Positions 7,767 through 15,070 of a DNA stretch of 45,449 nucleotides are shown here, one piece after another. Within the stretch, counting starts at the first letter, position 1, and every line of letters starts with the position of its first letter. The position numbers and the translations under genes are program-made. The stretch covers positions 46,322 to 91,770 of the forward strand of contig DIVW01000045.1 in assembly GCA_002428365.1 (NCBI GenBank), read 5' to 3'. The notes beneath the pieces were generated by a model. The model made no database searches, was not told the origin of the DNA, and was given only the letters and a program-made list of their open reading frames with translations. Source of the DNA: Propionibacteriaceae bacterium UBA6122. GTDB lineage: Bacteria > Actinomycetota > Actinomycetes > Propionibacteriales > Propionibacteriaceae.

Positions 7767-9389
7767 GTGACCGAACCGCGCGAGCCAGAGGCACCTCAGC
7801 CCGAGGTTGCTCCCGTCATGCCATCGACGCCGGCGGGCCATTGGCCGCCGCCGCCAGCTGCGGCGCCAGGTTTCCCGCTGCCCCCAGTTGCCGGTTTCCC
7901 CGCAGCCCCGCCGCCGATGCCGCCGGCCCCGGGCCTGGTGCCAGCCGCGCCCCCGCAGCCGTTGCCGACCTATGCGGACCCGCCAGCCGCCCCGGTGGCT
8001 GAGGTTGCCGACTTTGAGGCTGCCGAGATCGACGCGGCTGAGGCTGACGAAATCTCTGAAGGTGCGCCGGTATTCGAGAGCGAACCGGCAGCCGATTCAG
8101 TGGTGGCCGTCGAGCCGGTGGCCGTCGAGCCGGTAGTCGTCGAGCCGGTAGTCGTCGAGGAACCTGTCGTTGCGGAACCTGTCGTTGAGGCGCCAGCAGT
8201 TGAGGGTGAGCCGATCGATGTGTTCCCCGTTGACGCTGAGTTCGGCGAGCCGGTGTTCGAAGCGGCTGCTGATGAGTCAGCGCCGGTCGAGACTGAATCC
8301 CTGAGCGAGGTCGCTGAGGCTGAGGTGGTCCCGGCTGATGTCGTCACCGCAGAGCCGCCGGTCGAGGCTGCTCCCAGCCTGCCCGGCCCGAGCCTGCCGT
8401 CGGTACCCGCCTGGATGGCCCCACCAACTCCGCCTGCCCCCGAGCCGGTGGCAGATCAGGTTGTGGTTGAAGAGGTCGCAACTCCGGCCTCGGCGGACGA
8501 GGCCGAGGAACAGCCCCAGGACACCGCGCCCGGTTTGGCCGCCGTGCCTGGGCTTTTGCTCCCGCCGCCACCCCCAGCCCACTCCTTCCCGCCCGCGCCC
8601 GCGCCGACGCCGCCAGCCTCCGAGCTGACCGCCACCCAAGGCGCAGCCAACGATGAGGTCACTCAGGTGGCACCCACCTGGGGCGGTACGCCGACAACTG
8701 AGCCAGCAGTGGCAGCGAGCAGCGACATCTTCCGGCCCTATCCCGGTGCCGCCGCTGCCGCCGCTACGGACGCCCAGGCGGTCACCGAGGAGGAGCGTCG
8801 GCTCGCGGCCGAGCGTGCTGCTCGGCGCGATGCCAGGGCCGCTGCCCTCACTGCAACCGCGGTGGCTCCGGCCACCCCGGCAGCCGCCCCAGCACCGGCC
8901 CCGGTTGTTGCGGTGCCGACCCGCGAGGTCAGGCGGACCACCGATGGCTTCTGGGCCTCGCTTGGGCTGTTCCTCGTCCGGCTGGTGATGGCGGCCATTT
9001 TCGGGATCCACGGCGTGCAGATGCTGGTGCAGACTGCCGCTACCCAGGCGCTCTTCGGTGGCACCATTCTGCCGATGCCGGCGACTTTGGGTCTGGTAAC
9101 CGCGGTCGCGTCGGTGCTGATCGCCATCTCGATGCTGCTGGGTCTGGCGACTCGATACTCGGCCATCGGCGCCGCGCTGATCGGGGTTGGTTCGCTCGCC
9201 CTGGTGTACTGGGGCAGCTGGGGCGTGTTCGCGCCTGGGCAGTTTGGGTTCCTCGGCGAAGGCGTGTTGTTGGTTACCGCAGTCGGCCTGCTGTTGACGT
9301 TCATCGGCGGCGGCAGCTGGAGCCTCGATCACAGCCTGCGTGCAGCCCGTCACCGGGACAAGGCCACCCGGGCCATCGGCCAGGCCTGA
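7767..9389 (+). CDS. DoxX-family membrane protein with long disordered N-terminal region
   Basis: The 540-residue product has two unlike halves. The first about 390 residues are low-complexity and disordered: a Pro/Ala-rich start, an acidic middle with VEPV repeats encoded by 15-bp DNA units (8103-8162), then another Pro-rich part. The C-terminus from about residue 395 has four hydrophobic segments with the DoxX pattern (ASLGLFLVRLVMAAIFGIHG, then a GLATR turn). DoxX proteins are small quinone-linked or redox-associated membrane proteins; the specific role here is unknown. GTG 7767 has AGGAAAGGA at 7750-7758. A strong hairpin follows the stop, so the gene is monocistronic. Confidence 0.85.
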   Translation: MTEPREPEAPQPEVAPVMPSTPAGHWPPPPAAAPGFPLPPVAGFPAAPPPMPPAPGLVPAAPPQPLPTYADPPAAPVAEVADFEAAEIDAAEADEISEGAPVFESEPAADSVVAVEPVAVEPVVVEPVVVEEPVVAEPVVEAPAVEGEPIDVFPVDAEFGEPVFEAAADESAPVETESLSEVAEAEVVPADVVTAEPPVEAAPSLPGPSLPSVPAWMAPPTPPAPEPVADQVVVEEVATPASADEAEEQPQDTAPGLAAVPGLLLPPPPPAHSFPPAPAPTPPASELTATQGAANDEVTQVAPTWGGTPTTEPAVAASSDIFRPYPGAAAAAATDAQAVTEEERRLAAERAARRDARAAALTATAVAPATPAAAPAPAPVVAVPTREVRRTTDGFWASLGLFLVRLVMAAIFGIHGVQMLVQTAATQALFGGTILPMPATLGLVTAVASVLIAISMLLGLATRYSAIGAALIGVGSLALVYWGSWGVFAPGQFGFLGEGVLLVTAVGLLLTFIGGGSWSLDHSLRAARHRDKATRAIGQA

Positions 9390-9397
9390 GTCTGACG

Positions 9398-9444
9398 AAT
9401 CCGCCCTGGAGAGACGCCCGATGGCGTCTCTCCAGGGCGGATTC
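9398..9444. terminator. long hairpin terminator after the DoxX gene
   Basis: Two arms of about 22 bases (GAATCCGCCCTGG... and its complement ...CCAGGGCGGATTC) pair perfectly around a 3-4 base loop. A short T-rich TTCTGTTGT run follows. Confidence 0.85.
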
Positions 9445-9456
9445 TGTTGTGCCGGT

Positions 9457-9462
9457 TAGGCT
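9457..9462 (+). promoter_or_regulatory. -10 box TAGGCT of the alpha/beta hydrolase gene
   Basis: The box ends six bases before GTG 9469, placing the transcription start on or next to the start codon (leaderless layout). Confidence 0.5.
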
Positions 9463-9468
9463 GTGGCG

Positions 9469-11070
9469 GTGCCACCACATGCCAAGACCGCAGCTGCCCT
9501 GATCGCAGTCGTCACGCTCAGTTCCGGTTGTACCTTCGTTGCCGGGCCCACCACCCCTCCGAGCGGGGCACCCACCGGCGCGCCGAGTTCATCCAGCATC
9601 GGCGGAATCCAGGTCGCCACGGTGCCCGGAGTTGGCGTCGACCGGCGAACCTATCCGCCGGTCTCCCCGGTGGTGGAAGGCATCACTGAGGGGCTTCCTG
9701 GCGGCGAACTGAGCGCCTACGCCAAGCAGAAGCTGAAGTGGCGTGATTGCGGCGATGGCAGCACCCGCTGCGCGGAGGTGCTGGCGCCCCTGGATTACGC
9801 CGCCCCCCAGGAGAAGGCGATCACCCTCTCGTTGCGAATGAAACCAGCCACCAAGAAGCCGCATCTCGGCTCGCTGTTCATCAATCCCGGCGGCCCGGGG
9901 GGTTCGGGCAAGGAGTTGGTGGACACCTTTGTCACCGACGGATTGGAACGCTACGACATCGTCGGCTGGGATCCACGGGGCGCTGGCGACTCGACCCCGG
10001 TGCGCTGTCTCACCGATGAGCAGACCGATGCCTATCTCGACCTCGATTCCAGCCCCGACGATGAGGGTGAGCGCGCCGCTTTGGTCAAGGCGGCCGCCGA
10101 CTTCGCCAAAGCCTGCTGGGAGCGTAACGGTGACCTGCTCAACCACATCGGCACCATTGAGACCGTCCGCGATCTTGATCTGCTTCGTGGGTTGCTTGGC
10201 AACAAGGAGCTGAACTTCCTCGGCTACTCCTACGGCACCCAGATCGGGGCCACCTACGCAGAGCTGTTCGGGCAGAACACCGGGCGACTGGTACTCGACG
10301 CCGCCGTCAACATCACCGAGGACGACAGCGTCATTCAGGCCCAGGGCTTCGATCTGGCGTTGGGCAACTTCGCCACTTGGTGCGCCAAGACAACCTGTGG
10401 GCTGGGCAATACCAAAGCCGAGGTCCTGGCGGCCATCACCGGTCTGTTGGACCGGCTGGACGCCAACCCCCTGCAGGTGGGGGATCGAAAGCTCACCCAG
10501 AGCCTGGCGGTCGCCGGGATAGCGGTCGCGCTTTACGGCGGCAAGGACGCCTGGAACCCGCTAGCGATCATCGTGCAACGTGCGATTGACGGCAATGGCG
10601 CCAACCTGCTGTATGCCGCTGACCAGATGAACTTCCGTGACGAGAGTGGTCACTACGACGCTATGTTCTACGCCTTCCCGGCGATCAGCTGCCTGGACGC
10701 CAAGGAGGAGGGAATCCTGGATGCGGATCAGCTTTGGGTCGAAGACCAGGGCAAGGCCCCGATCTTCGGCAAATACTTCGGCCCGCAATACAACTGCTCG
10801 CTGTGGTCGGTGCCCGGGTCGGAGTATCTGAAGCTGCACCTGGACGGCGCCTCGGCCAAGCCGCTGGTGGTGATCGGCGGCACCGGAGACAACGCCACCC
10901 CGATTCAGTACGCCCGCTCGATGGCGAAGCAGCTCAAGTCCGCGGTGTTGGTGACCTATGAAGGTGAGGGTCACGGCAGCTACGGCGACAAGTCGGCCTG
11001 CGTCGACAAGCTGGTGGTCAACTTCCTGGTTCGAGGTGAGGTGCCAGCTGATGGCACCAAGTGCAGTTGA
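9469..11070 (+). CDS. secreted alpha/beta hydrolase, TAP/tripeptidyl-aminopeptidase type
   Basis: The 533-residue protein starts with a signal peptide that ends in LSSGC, a lipobox-like site, so it is probably exported and perhaps lipid-anchored. An oxyanion region NPGGPGGSG and the nucleophile elbow GYSYGTQIG identify the hydrolase fold. The acid and the base are in GGTGDNATP and GEGHGSYG near the C-terminus, in the TAP-like C-terminal domain. Relatives are tripeptidyl aminopeptidases and mycobacterial SlpE/CaeA-type esterases; I cannot choose between peptide and ester substrates. GTG 9463 is an alternative start. GTG 9469 is preferred because it sits at the predicted transcription start and no ribosome site is visible. 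Confidence 0.88.
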   Translation: MPPHAKTAAALIAVVTLSSGCTFVAGPTTPPSGAPTGAPSSSSIGGIQVATVPGVGVDRRTYPPVSPVVEGITEGLPGGELSAYAKQKLKWRDCGDGSTRCAEVLAPLDYAAPQEKAITLSLRMKPATKKPHLGSLFINPGGPGGSGKELVDTFVTDGLERYDIVGWDPRGAGDSTPVRCLTDEQTDAYLDLDSSPDDEGERAALVKAAADFAKACWERNGDLLNHIGTIETVRDLDLLRGLLGNKELNFLGYSYGTQIGATYAELFGQNTGRLVLDAAVNITEDDSVIQAQGFDLALGNFATWCAKTTCGLGNTKAEVLAAITGLLDRLDANPLQVGDRKLTQSLAVAGIAVALYGGKDAWNPLAIIVQRAIDGNGANLLYAADQMNFRDESGHYDAMFYAFPAISCLDAKEEGILDADQLWVEDQGKAPIFGKYFGPQYNCSLWSVPGSEYLKLHLDGASAKPLVVIGGTGDNATPIQYARSMAKQLKSAVLVTYEGEGHGSYGDKSACVDKLVVNFLVRGEVPADGTKCS

Positions 11071-11083
11071 GCCAACTCGCCGG

Positions 11084-11114
11084 TTGGCTGAGTCCGGCGC
11101 AGCCCCTCTATAGT
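11084..11114 (+). promoter_or_regulatory. promoter of tRNA-Thr (TTGGCT ... TATAGT)
   Basis: A -35 candidate TTGGCT at 11084-11089 and a clear -10 TATAGT at 11109-11114 are 19 bases apart, with the tRNA starting 28 bases further. The AGCCAAC/GTTGGCT hairpin at 11070-11089, just after the hydrolase stop, overlaps the -35. Confidence 0.55.
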
Positions 11115-11141
11115 TGTGCCTCGGTTCGCCCAGCGAACCAG

Positions 11142-11217
11142 GCCGCCTTAGCTCAGTCGGTAGAGCGACGCTCTCGTAAAGCGTAGGTCACCAGTTCGAT
11201 TCTGGTAGGCGGCTCCA
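11142..11217 (+). tRNA. tRNA-Thr (anticodon CGT)
   Basis: A complete cloverleaf of 76 bases. The acceptor stem GCCGCCT pairs perfectly with AGGCGGC. The D-arm is GCTC/GAGC and the anticodon stem ACGCT/AGCGT encloses the loop CTCGTAA, with the anticodon CGT at 11175-11177. The T-arm is ACCAG-TTCGATT-CTGGT. CCA is encoded at 11215-11217. It decodes ACG. Confidence 0.97.
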
Positions 11218-11221
11218 ATGC

Positions 11222-11305
11222 TGGGGACGGTTCCCGCCCGCTGCTCATAATGGGGACGGTTCCATTATGCGCAGCGCTAATTGGAACCGTCCCCAATATG
11301 CGCAG
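11222..11305. repeat. three-copy GGGGACGGTTCC element with inverted-repeat stem
   Basis: TGGGGACGGTTCC occurs at 11222-11234 and 11251-11263, and inverted (GGAACCGTCCCCA) at 11283-11295. The second and third copies with flanking A/T form a stem from about 11247 to 11300 around a short loop. The octamer ATGCGCAG occurs after both arms (11267-11274 and 11298-11305). It lies between the tRNA and the 3' end of the minus-strand gene and could end transcription from both sides. The symmetry suggests a REP/MITE-like element. Confidence 0.8.
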
Positions 11306-11797
11306 TTAGCTGATGCCGCAGCGGGCGATCGCCTCTTGGAGGGCCTGACGAAAGGCCGTGCGTTGGGTCGGGGTCAGTTTTCCGCCGGGACGGGTCAGCT
11401 CAATGTCGGCCAGGCAGTGTTGCTGCTCGCTGTTCAGCCTCGACCAGGCCACGCCCAGCCGGTCCTTGGTGGCCAGCCGATCGGGGAGCTGAACCCCGCA
11501 ACCGGCCAAGGCGGTCAGCACCTGGGTGGTGAGCTGTTGGCGCTGCTGGTCGGTGAGCTTGCCCGCCGGTGCCTGGACGGACGCAGCGGCGAGGCAGTCG
11601 CGTTGGGTGGCGTCGAGCGCGCGGTAGAACACCGCGACCCGGGCGGTGCCACTGCGCTGGCCGGTGGCAGACGGGGTGCTGCGGGTCGGCTGCGGGCTCG
11701 GGGTTGGCGGCTGAGCGGACGCCTGTTGAATTCCGAAGGTCACGCCAGCCCCGATCAGTGCTGTGGCGGCGGCGGTGGCCATTAGTGCCAGTTTCAT
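11306..11797 (-). CDS. small secreted protein with two Cys-containing repeats, unknown function
   Basis: I do not recognise the family. The 163-residue protein has a signal peptide (about 1-28, ending QQASA), a Pro/Ser/Thr linker (29-53) and two tandem copies of a roughly 47-residue module in a 60-residue register. Cys68 matches Cys128 and Cys100 matches Cys160. P77, G79, K80, L81 and T82 (GKLT) match P137, G139, K140, L141 and T142. Each copy probably forms a helical hairpin closed by its own disulfide. ATG 11797 has AGGAGG just upstream, so translation should be strong. It is divergent from a two-component system across about 130 bases, which suggests it may be controlled by, or signal to, that system (inference). 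Confidence 0.85.
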   Translation of the reverse strand: MKLALMATAAATALIGAGVTFGIQQASAQPPTPSPQPTRSTPSATGQRSGTARVAVFYRALDATQRDCLAAASVQAPAGKLTDQQRQQLTTQVLTALAGCGVQLPDRLATKDRLGVAWSRLNSEQQHCLADIELTRPGGKLTPTQRTAFRQALQEAIARCGIS

Positions 11798-11929
11798 GGT
11801 TCCTCCTGATTGCTGGTGGCATCAGCGTGTCCGGCGAGACTGACGTGCCCATCAACGAAAGCTGGAGGTTCCCTGGAAGTCTTTGGCTGGTTGGGGGAAC
11901 CCTGGCCACACTCCTGGCATCTTTGTCGC

Positions 11930-12616
11930 GTGGAGTCTGCGCCGAAGGTCCTGGTAGTCGATGACGAGGAGAACATCTCTTTCCTGGTCACCTCAGCCTT
12001 GCGCCTGCACGGCTACCGGGTCGAAAGTGCCGCGACCGGCGCGGAGGCGGTGGCCTTGGCGGCGAAGCTGGATCCGCAAGTGATCCTGCTCGACGTCCAG
12101 CTACCCGACCTGGATGGCTACGAAGTGCTGAAACGGTTGCGGGCGGGCGGCTGTCGCGCTGCGGTGTTGTTCCTGACTGCGCGAGGTACAACCGCTGACC
12201 GAGTGCGTGGACTGACTGTCGGCGGTGACGACTACATGGTCAAGCCGTTTGCCCTGGAGGAGTTGGTGGCTCGCGTCCAGGTGGCCTTGCGTAGGCAGGG
12301 CACCGAGCTACCGCCGGTGCGCTATGAGGTCGCTGACCTGGTGTTGGACGTCGACGCCCACCGGGTGTGGCGGGCTGGCGCTGAGGTCAGCTTGTCGGCC
12401 ACCGAGTTCCGCTTGCTGGAGTGCCTGATGTCCAATGCCAATCGGGTGGTCTCCCGAGGCGCCATCCTTGATCATGTGTGGGCCTATGACTTCGGTGGCG
12501 AGACGGCCATCATCGAATCCTTCATCTCCAACCTGCGCCGCAAGGTCGATGCGACTGAGCCCAGGTTGATCCACACCGTGCGCGGGGTTGGTTACAGCGT
12601 TCGGGAGCCTTCGTGA
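11930..12616 (+). CDS. OmpR/PhoB-family response regulator
   Basis: The receiver domain has the acidic pair Asp11/Asp12, phosphoacceptor Asp55 in VILLDVQLPDLDG, the switch threonine in LTARG and Lys in DDYMVKPF. A winged-helix DNA-binding domain follows (LSATEFRLLECLM, ...HTVRGVGYSVR). Length from GTG 11930 is 228 residues, normal for the family. The open frame reaches back to 11810, but those 40 extra residues lack any family resemblance and would precede the receiver strand. No clear ribosome site is visible, so the start is moderately sure. It overlaps the kinase gene by four bases (GTGA). Confidence 0.92.
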   Translation: MESAPKVLVVDDEENISFLVTSALRLHGYRVESAATGAEAVALAAKLDPQVILLDVQLPDLDGYEVLKRLRAGGCRAAVLFLTARGTTADRVRGLTVGGDDYMVKPFALEELVARVQVALRRQGTELPPVRYEVADLVLDVDAHRVWRAGAEVSLSATEFRLLECLMSNANRVVSRGAILDHVWAYDFGGETAIIESFISNLRRKVDATEPRLIHTVRGVGYSVREPS

Positions 12617-13965
12617 CCCTGCGTCGGCGGCTCCTGTTGGCCGGCGCTGCGGTGCTGGTCATTACGGGTTTGGCGTTCGGCCTGGTCGCGTTGGTGCAGC
12701 GGCAGTACGTGTTGGCGCAGCTGGACGCGCGGGTCACCTCGCTGGTCGGTGACACCAAGACGCTGGTCGCGGTGGCCAACAAGGCCGAGGACGGCAATCC
12801 GGCGGCCGTGAGTCTGCTGAGTGAGGCCTACGTCGGCGTCCTTCGAGCCGATGGACGCCTGCGGACGGTGATGGCCCCGGTGGGAGATCCGCAGTTGGCG
12901 CCGCGGCTGCTCGGCAACGAGCGTGATGCCGGCCCGGTGACCAGAGGGACCACTGGCGGTGCCGCGGAGCGGGTTCGGGTCGAGGTGGCCCCACTCGGTG
13001 GGCAGCGCTATGTGGTGGTGGCGATATCGATGGCTCCGGTGGAGCAGGCCACTGCCCGGCTGGCGGTGGCGCTCGGCTTGGCGTGGGCGCTGGTGGCCCT
13101 GGCGGCGATCCTGGTCGGCCATTGGGTCGATCGGCACGGCCTTCGCCCGATCGCGCGCCTGACTGAGGCGGCCACTGGCGTTACCGCCTCCGGTGGACGG
13201 ACGCCGGTGCAGGTGGCAGTGTCCGATCCGGCCACCGAAGCCGGTCAACTTGGTCAGGCCTTCAACACCATGGTCGCCACGGCGGCGGCCGGCCAGGAGC
13301 AGTTGCGCCGGTTCGTTGCCGATGCCGGTCATGAGCTTCGGACGCCGCTGACCACGCTGCAGGGCTATTCGGCCCTCTATGCGGCCGGGGGATTGGTTGA
13401 TGAGGACGCGATCGCCGATGCGATGCGTCGGATCAACGCCGAGGCGTCCCGGATGAACCGAATCGTGGCTGACCTGTTGGATCTGACCTCGCTGGGGGAT
13501 CCCAGCACCCTGTCGATTCACCCGGTGAACCTGAGCACGGTGGCCGAGGACCTGGCCATTGATCTGCGGGTGCGTGAGCCGCAACGCAGCGTGACGGTGA
13601 CTACCAAGGGCGACTGTGTAGTGCTGGCCGATGAGGACCGGCTCCGCCAGGCGCTCACCGCGTTGATCGAGAATGCGGTGAAGTACTCTCCGGCGGGTTC
13701 GCCGATTCAACTGCAGGCGATTCGTGCTGAGGCGCAGGTGCGGGTGCTGGTGTCGGATTCCGGACGCGGCATCCCGCAGTCGGAGCTACCAAAGGTGTTT
13801 GACCGCTTCTACCGGGTCGCCACCGCTGGCCCGTCCGGTTCCGGGCTGGGTCTGGCAATCGTGGCCGCGATCCTGTCGGCTCACGGGGGCACCTGTGGGG
13901 TGGAGTCGGTGCCGGGCTCGGGATCGACTTTCTGGGTCTTGCTGCGGGCCGCAACCTCCGAGTGA
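12613..13965 (+). CDS. sensor histidine kinase
   Basis: A 450-residue HAMP histidine kinase of the type found with OmpR regulators. Membrane segments lie at about 6-28 and 150-170, with a roughly 120-residue extracytoplasmic sensor between them. A HAMP segment follows, then the H-box with His240 in DAGHELRTPL. The ATPase domain has N (LIENAVKYSP), G1 (VSDSGRGIP), F (VFDRFYRV) and G2 (GSGLGLAIV) boxes. It resembles mycobacterial TcrY/TrcS/MprB-type kinases, but the signal cannot be deduced. It is translationally coupled to the regulator. Confidence 0.93.
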   Translation: MTLRRRLLLAGAAVLVITGLAFGLVALVQRQYVLAQLDARVTSLVGDTKTLVAVANKAEDGNPAAVSLLSEAYVGVLRADGRLRTVMAPVGDPQLAPRLLGNERDAGPVTRGTTGGAAERVRVEVAPLGGQRYVVVAISMAPVEQATARLAVALGLAWALVALAAILVGHWVDRHGLRPIARLTEAATGVTASGGRTPVQVAVSDPATEAGQLGQAFNTMVATAAAGQEQLRRFVADAGHELRTPLTTLQGYSALYAAGGLVDEDAIADAMRRINAEASRMNRIVADLLDLTSLGDPSTLSIHPVNLSTVAEDLAIDLRVREPQRSVTVTTKGDCVVLADEDRLRQALTALIENAVKYSPAGSPIQLQAIRAEAQVRVLVSDSGRGIPQSELPKVFDRFYRVATAGPSGSGLGLAIVAAILSAHGGTCGVESVPGSGSTFWVLLRAATSE

Positions 13966-13981
13966 TACCCTGGGGGGTATC
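13964..13981. promoter_or_regulatory. CstR/CsoR-type operator of the thioredoxin-cstR unit
   Basis: GATACCC-TGGG-GGGTATC is a perfect inverted repeat with 7-base arms. It ends two bases before the AAAGGAGG ribosome site of the thioredoxin gene. CsoR-family repressors bind such ATACC...GGTAT palindromes. The same half-sites with the same 4-base spacer occur upstream of the SQR-like gene (16567-16582). Confidence 0.8.
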
Positions 13982-13994
13982 GAAAGGAGGGTGG

Positions 13995-14372
13995 ATGTCC
14001 ACCAAGAACCTCAGCGCGGCCGATTTCGAGCAGACGATCGCCGACAACGACATTGTGCTGGTCGACTTCTGGGCCGACTGGTGCGGACCCTGCCTGATGT
14101 TCGCCCCGGTCTACGAGGCGGCCTCTGAGAAGCACCCCGACCTGGTCTTCGGCAAGGTAGATACCGAGGCTGAGCGTGAGTTGTCCGCTGCTGCCCGGAT
14201 CATGTCGATCCCCACTTTGATGGTCTTCCGGGAGGGCATTCTGGTCTTCGCCCAACCGGGCGCTCTGCCAGCGTCGGCATTGGAGGAGTTGATCGTTGCG
14301 GTCAAGGCCGCCGACATGGAAGCCATTCGCGTCGAAGTCGCCGAACAAGAGACGGTCGAGTCTTCGTCATGA
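13995..14372 (+). CDS. thioredoxin
   Basis: A 125-residue thioredoxin with the active site WCGPC in FWADWCGPC and the cis-proline segment SIPTLMVF. The C-terminal helix is longer and more acidic than in typical thioredoxins. ATG 13995 has AAAGGAGG at 13983-13990; the frame extends to 13962 but would then begin inside the operator. The gene overlaps the longest cstR frame (ATGA at 14369). Because it shares an operator type with the SQR-like gene, a role in reducing persulfides or polysulfides is more likely than general reduction (inference). Confidence 0.92.
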   Translation: MSTKNLSAADFEQTIADNDIVLVDFWADWCGPCLMFAPVYEAASEKHPDLVFGKVDTEAERELSAAARIMSIPTLMVFREGILVFAQPGALPASALEELIVAVKAADMEAIRVEVAEQETVESSS

Positions 14373-14437
14373 CCGACGGCGATGCCCCTACCACTAGTAG
14401 GATCAGCTTCAAACATGAAGTTGAGAGGGGTGCATTC

Positions 14438-14701
14438 ATGCAACTCGACCCCGATGCGATGGTGCCGGTAGTCAAGCGACTCAAGCGAGCCCAAGGACAA
14501 ATCGGTGGCATCATCCGAATGCTAGAAGAGGGCCGTGACTGCACCGAGGTGGTCACCCAGTTGGCTGCCGTCTCGAAGGCTATCGACCGGGCCGGCTTCG
14601 CCGTGATTGCTGGTGGACTACGCCAGTGCCTATTGGACGAGACCACCGACAGCGAGGTCGATACCACGACTCTGGAGAAGCTCTTCCTCTCGCTGGCCTG
14701 A
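14438..14701 (+). CDS. cstR: CsoR/CstR-family repressor, probably persulfide-sensing
   Basis: An 87-residue all-helical DUF156 repressor (KRLKRAQGQIGGIIRMLEEG). Cys35 and Cys64 are 29 residues apart, as in CstR and CsoR. The position four residues before the second Cys, where copper-sensing CsoR has its ligand His, is Gly60, so a Cys-Cys persulfide sensor fits better than a copper sensor. ATG 14438 has GAGAGGGG seven bases upstream. The frame opens at 14369, overlapping the thioredoxin stop, and the longer 110-residue form cannot be excluded. A TAGGAT box at 14398-14403 beside a small CCTAC/GTAGG palindrome could be an additional promoter. Confidence 0.88.
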   Translation: MQLDPDAMVPVVKRLKRAQGQIGGIIRMLEEGRDCTEVVTQLAAVSKAIDRAGFAVIAGGLRQCLLDETTDSEVDTTTLEKLFLSLA

Positions 14702-14722
14702 GTCGTCGCTGGCTACTTGGGG

Positions 14723-14810
14723 GCTTCGACGCGCTCAGCCAACTCGCAGTTCCCTGACTTAACGCCCAGTTCCCTGACTTAACGTCCAGGTCCCTGAGCT
14801 TGTCGAAGGG
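14723..14810. repeat. dispersed repeat: CTTCGAC-N2-GCTCAG ... GTTCCCTGA units ... CTGAGC-N2-GTCGAAG
   Basis: An outer arm CTTCGACGCGCTCAG near 14724 is the inverted counterpart of CTGAGCTTGTCGAAG near 14794. Between them lie GTTCCCTGACTTAACG units with a 20-base period (starts 14749, 14769, 14789). It belongs to the same family as the elements at 5681 and 45115. Confidence 0.85.
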
Positions 14811-14840
14811 CCAAGTGCCGCTCGCCTTTCCCAAGACAAC

Positions 14841-14878
14841 CAAAGAGGCGCTCCCCGGAATCGGGGAGCGCCTCTTTG
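14841..14878. terminator. bidirectional terminator between cstR and the 59-residue gene
   Basis: A perfect 17-bp stem (CAAAGAGGCGCTCCCCG with its complement) around a GAAT loop. The stem ends give A-rich and T-rich flanks on both strands, so it can stop both convergent units. Confidence 0.92.
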
Positions 14879-14888
14879 ATCGTTTGCG

Positions 14889-15068
14889 TCAGTGGCCGCT
14901 GGAGACGACCATCTTCATGATGCGGTAGTTGAACGCCACGAACCGGCCAAACTGGCTGAACGGGTTGTAGCGAGCCTTCAGCGTCTTCACATTAGGCATG
15001 GGAGCTCGGGTCAGATCGAGCACCGGCTGGGGCTTCGGCTCGGACGGCTGGATATTTTGCTCAGTCAT
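14889..15068 (-). CDS. 59-residue protein downstream of the SQR-like gene, unknown function
   Basis: I do not recognise it. The protein has an acidic, Pro-rich N-terminus (about 1-20) and a conserved-looking basic and aromatic C-terminal half (TLKARYNPFSQFGRFVAFNY) with no membrane segment or cysteine. ATG 15068 has GGAG five bases upstream, formed by the last codons of the SQR-like gene. GTG 15074, overlapping that gene's TGA, is the alternative start. It is almost certainly the second gene of the SQR-like transcript and ends just before the shared terminator. An accessory or membrane-docking partner of the flavoprotein is a possibility only. Confidence 0.75.
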   Translation of the reverse strand: MTEQNIQPSEPKPQPVLDLTRAPMPNVKTLKARYNPFSQFGRFVAFNYRIMKMVVSSGH

Positions 15069-15070
15069 GA

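Noticed and set aside
8277..9353. 358-residue open frame on the minus strand opposite the DoxX gene
   Set aside because: Composition is Arg/Gly/Gln-rich without family signals; it mirrors the low-complexity plus-strand coding region.
11267..11785. 172-residue plus-strand frame opposite the small secreted protein
   Set aside because: The minus-strand frame has a signal peptide, AGGAGG and a matching internal repeat; the plus-strand frame has none and begins in the repeat element.
14438..14701. Copper-sensing CsoR
   Set aside because: The His ligand four residues before the second Cys is Gly, and no copper exporter or chaperone gene is adjacent; neighbours point to sulfur chemistry.
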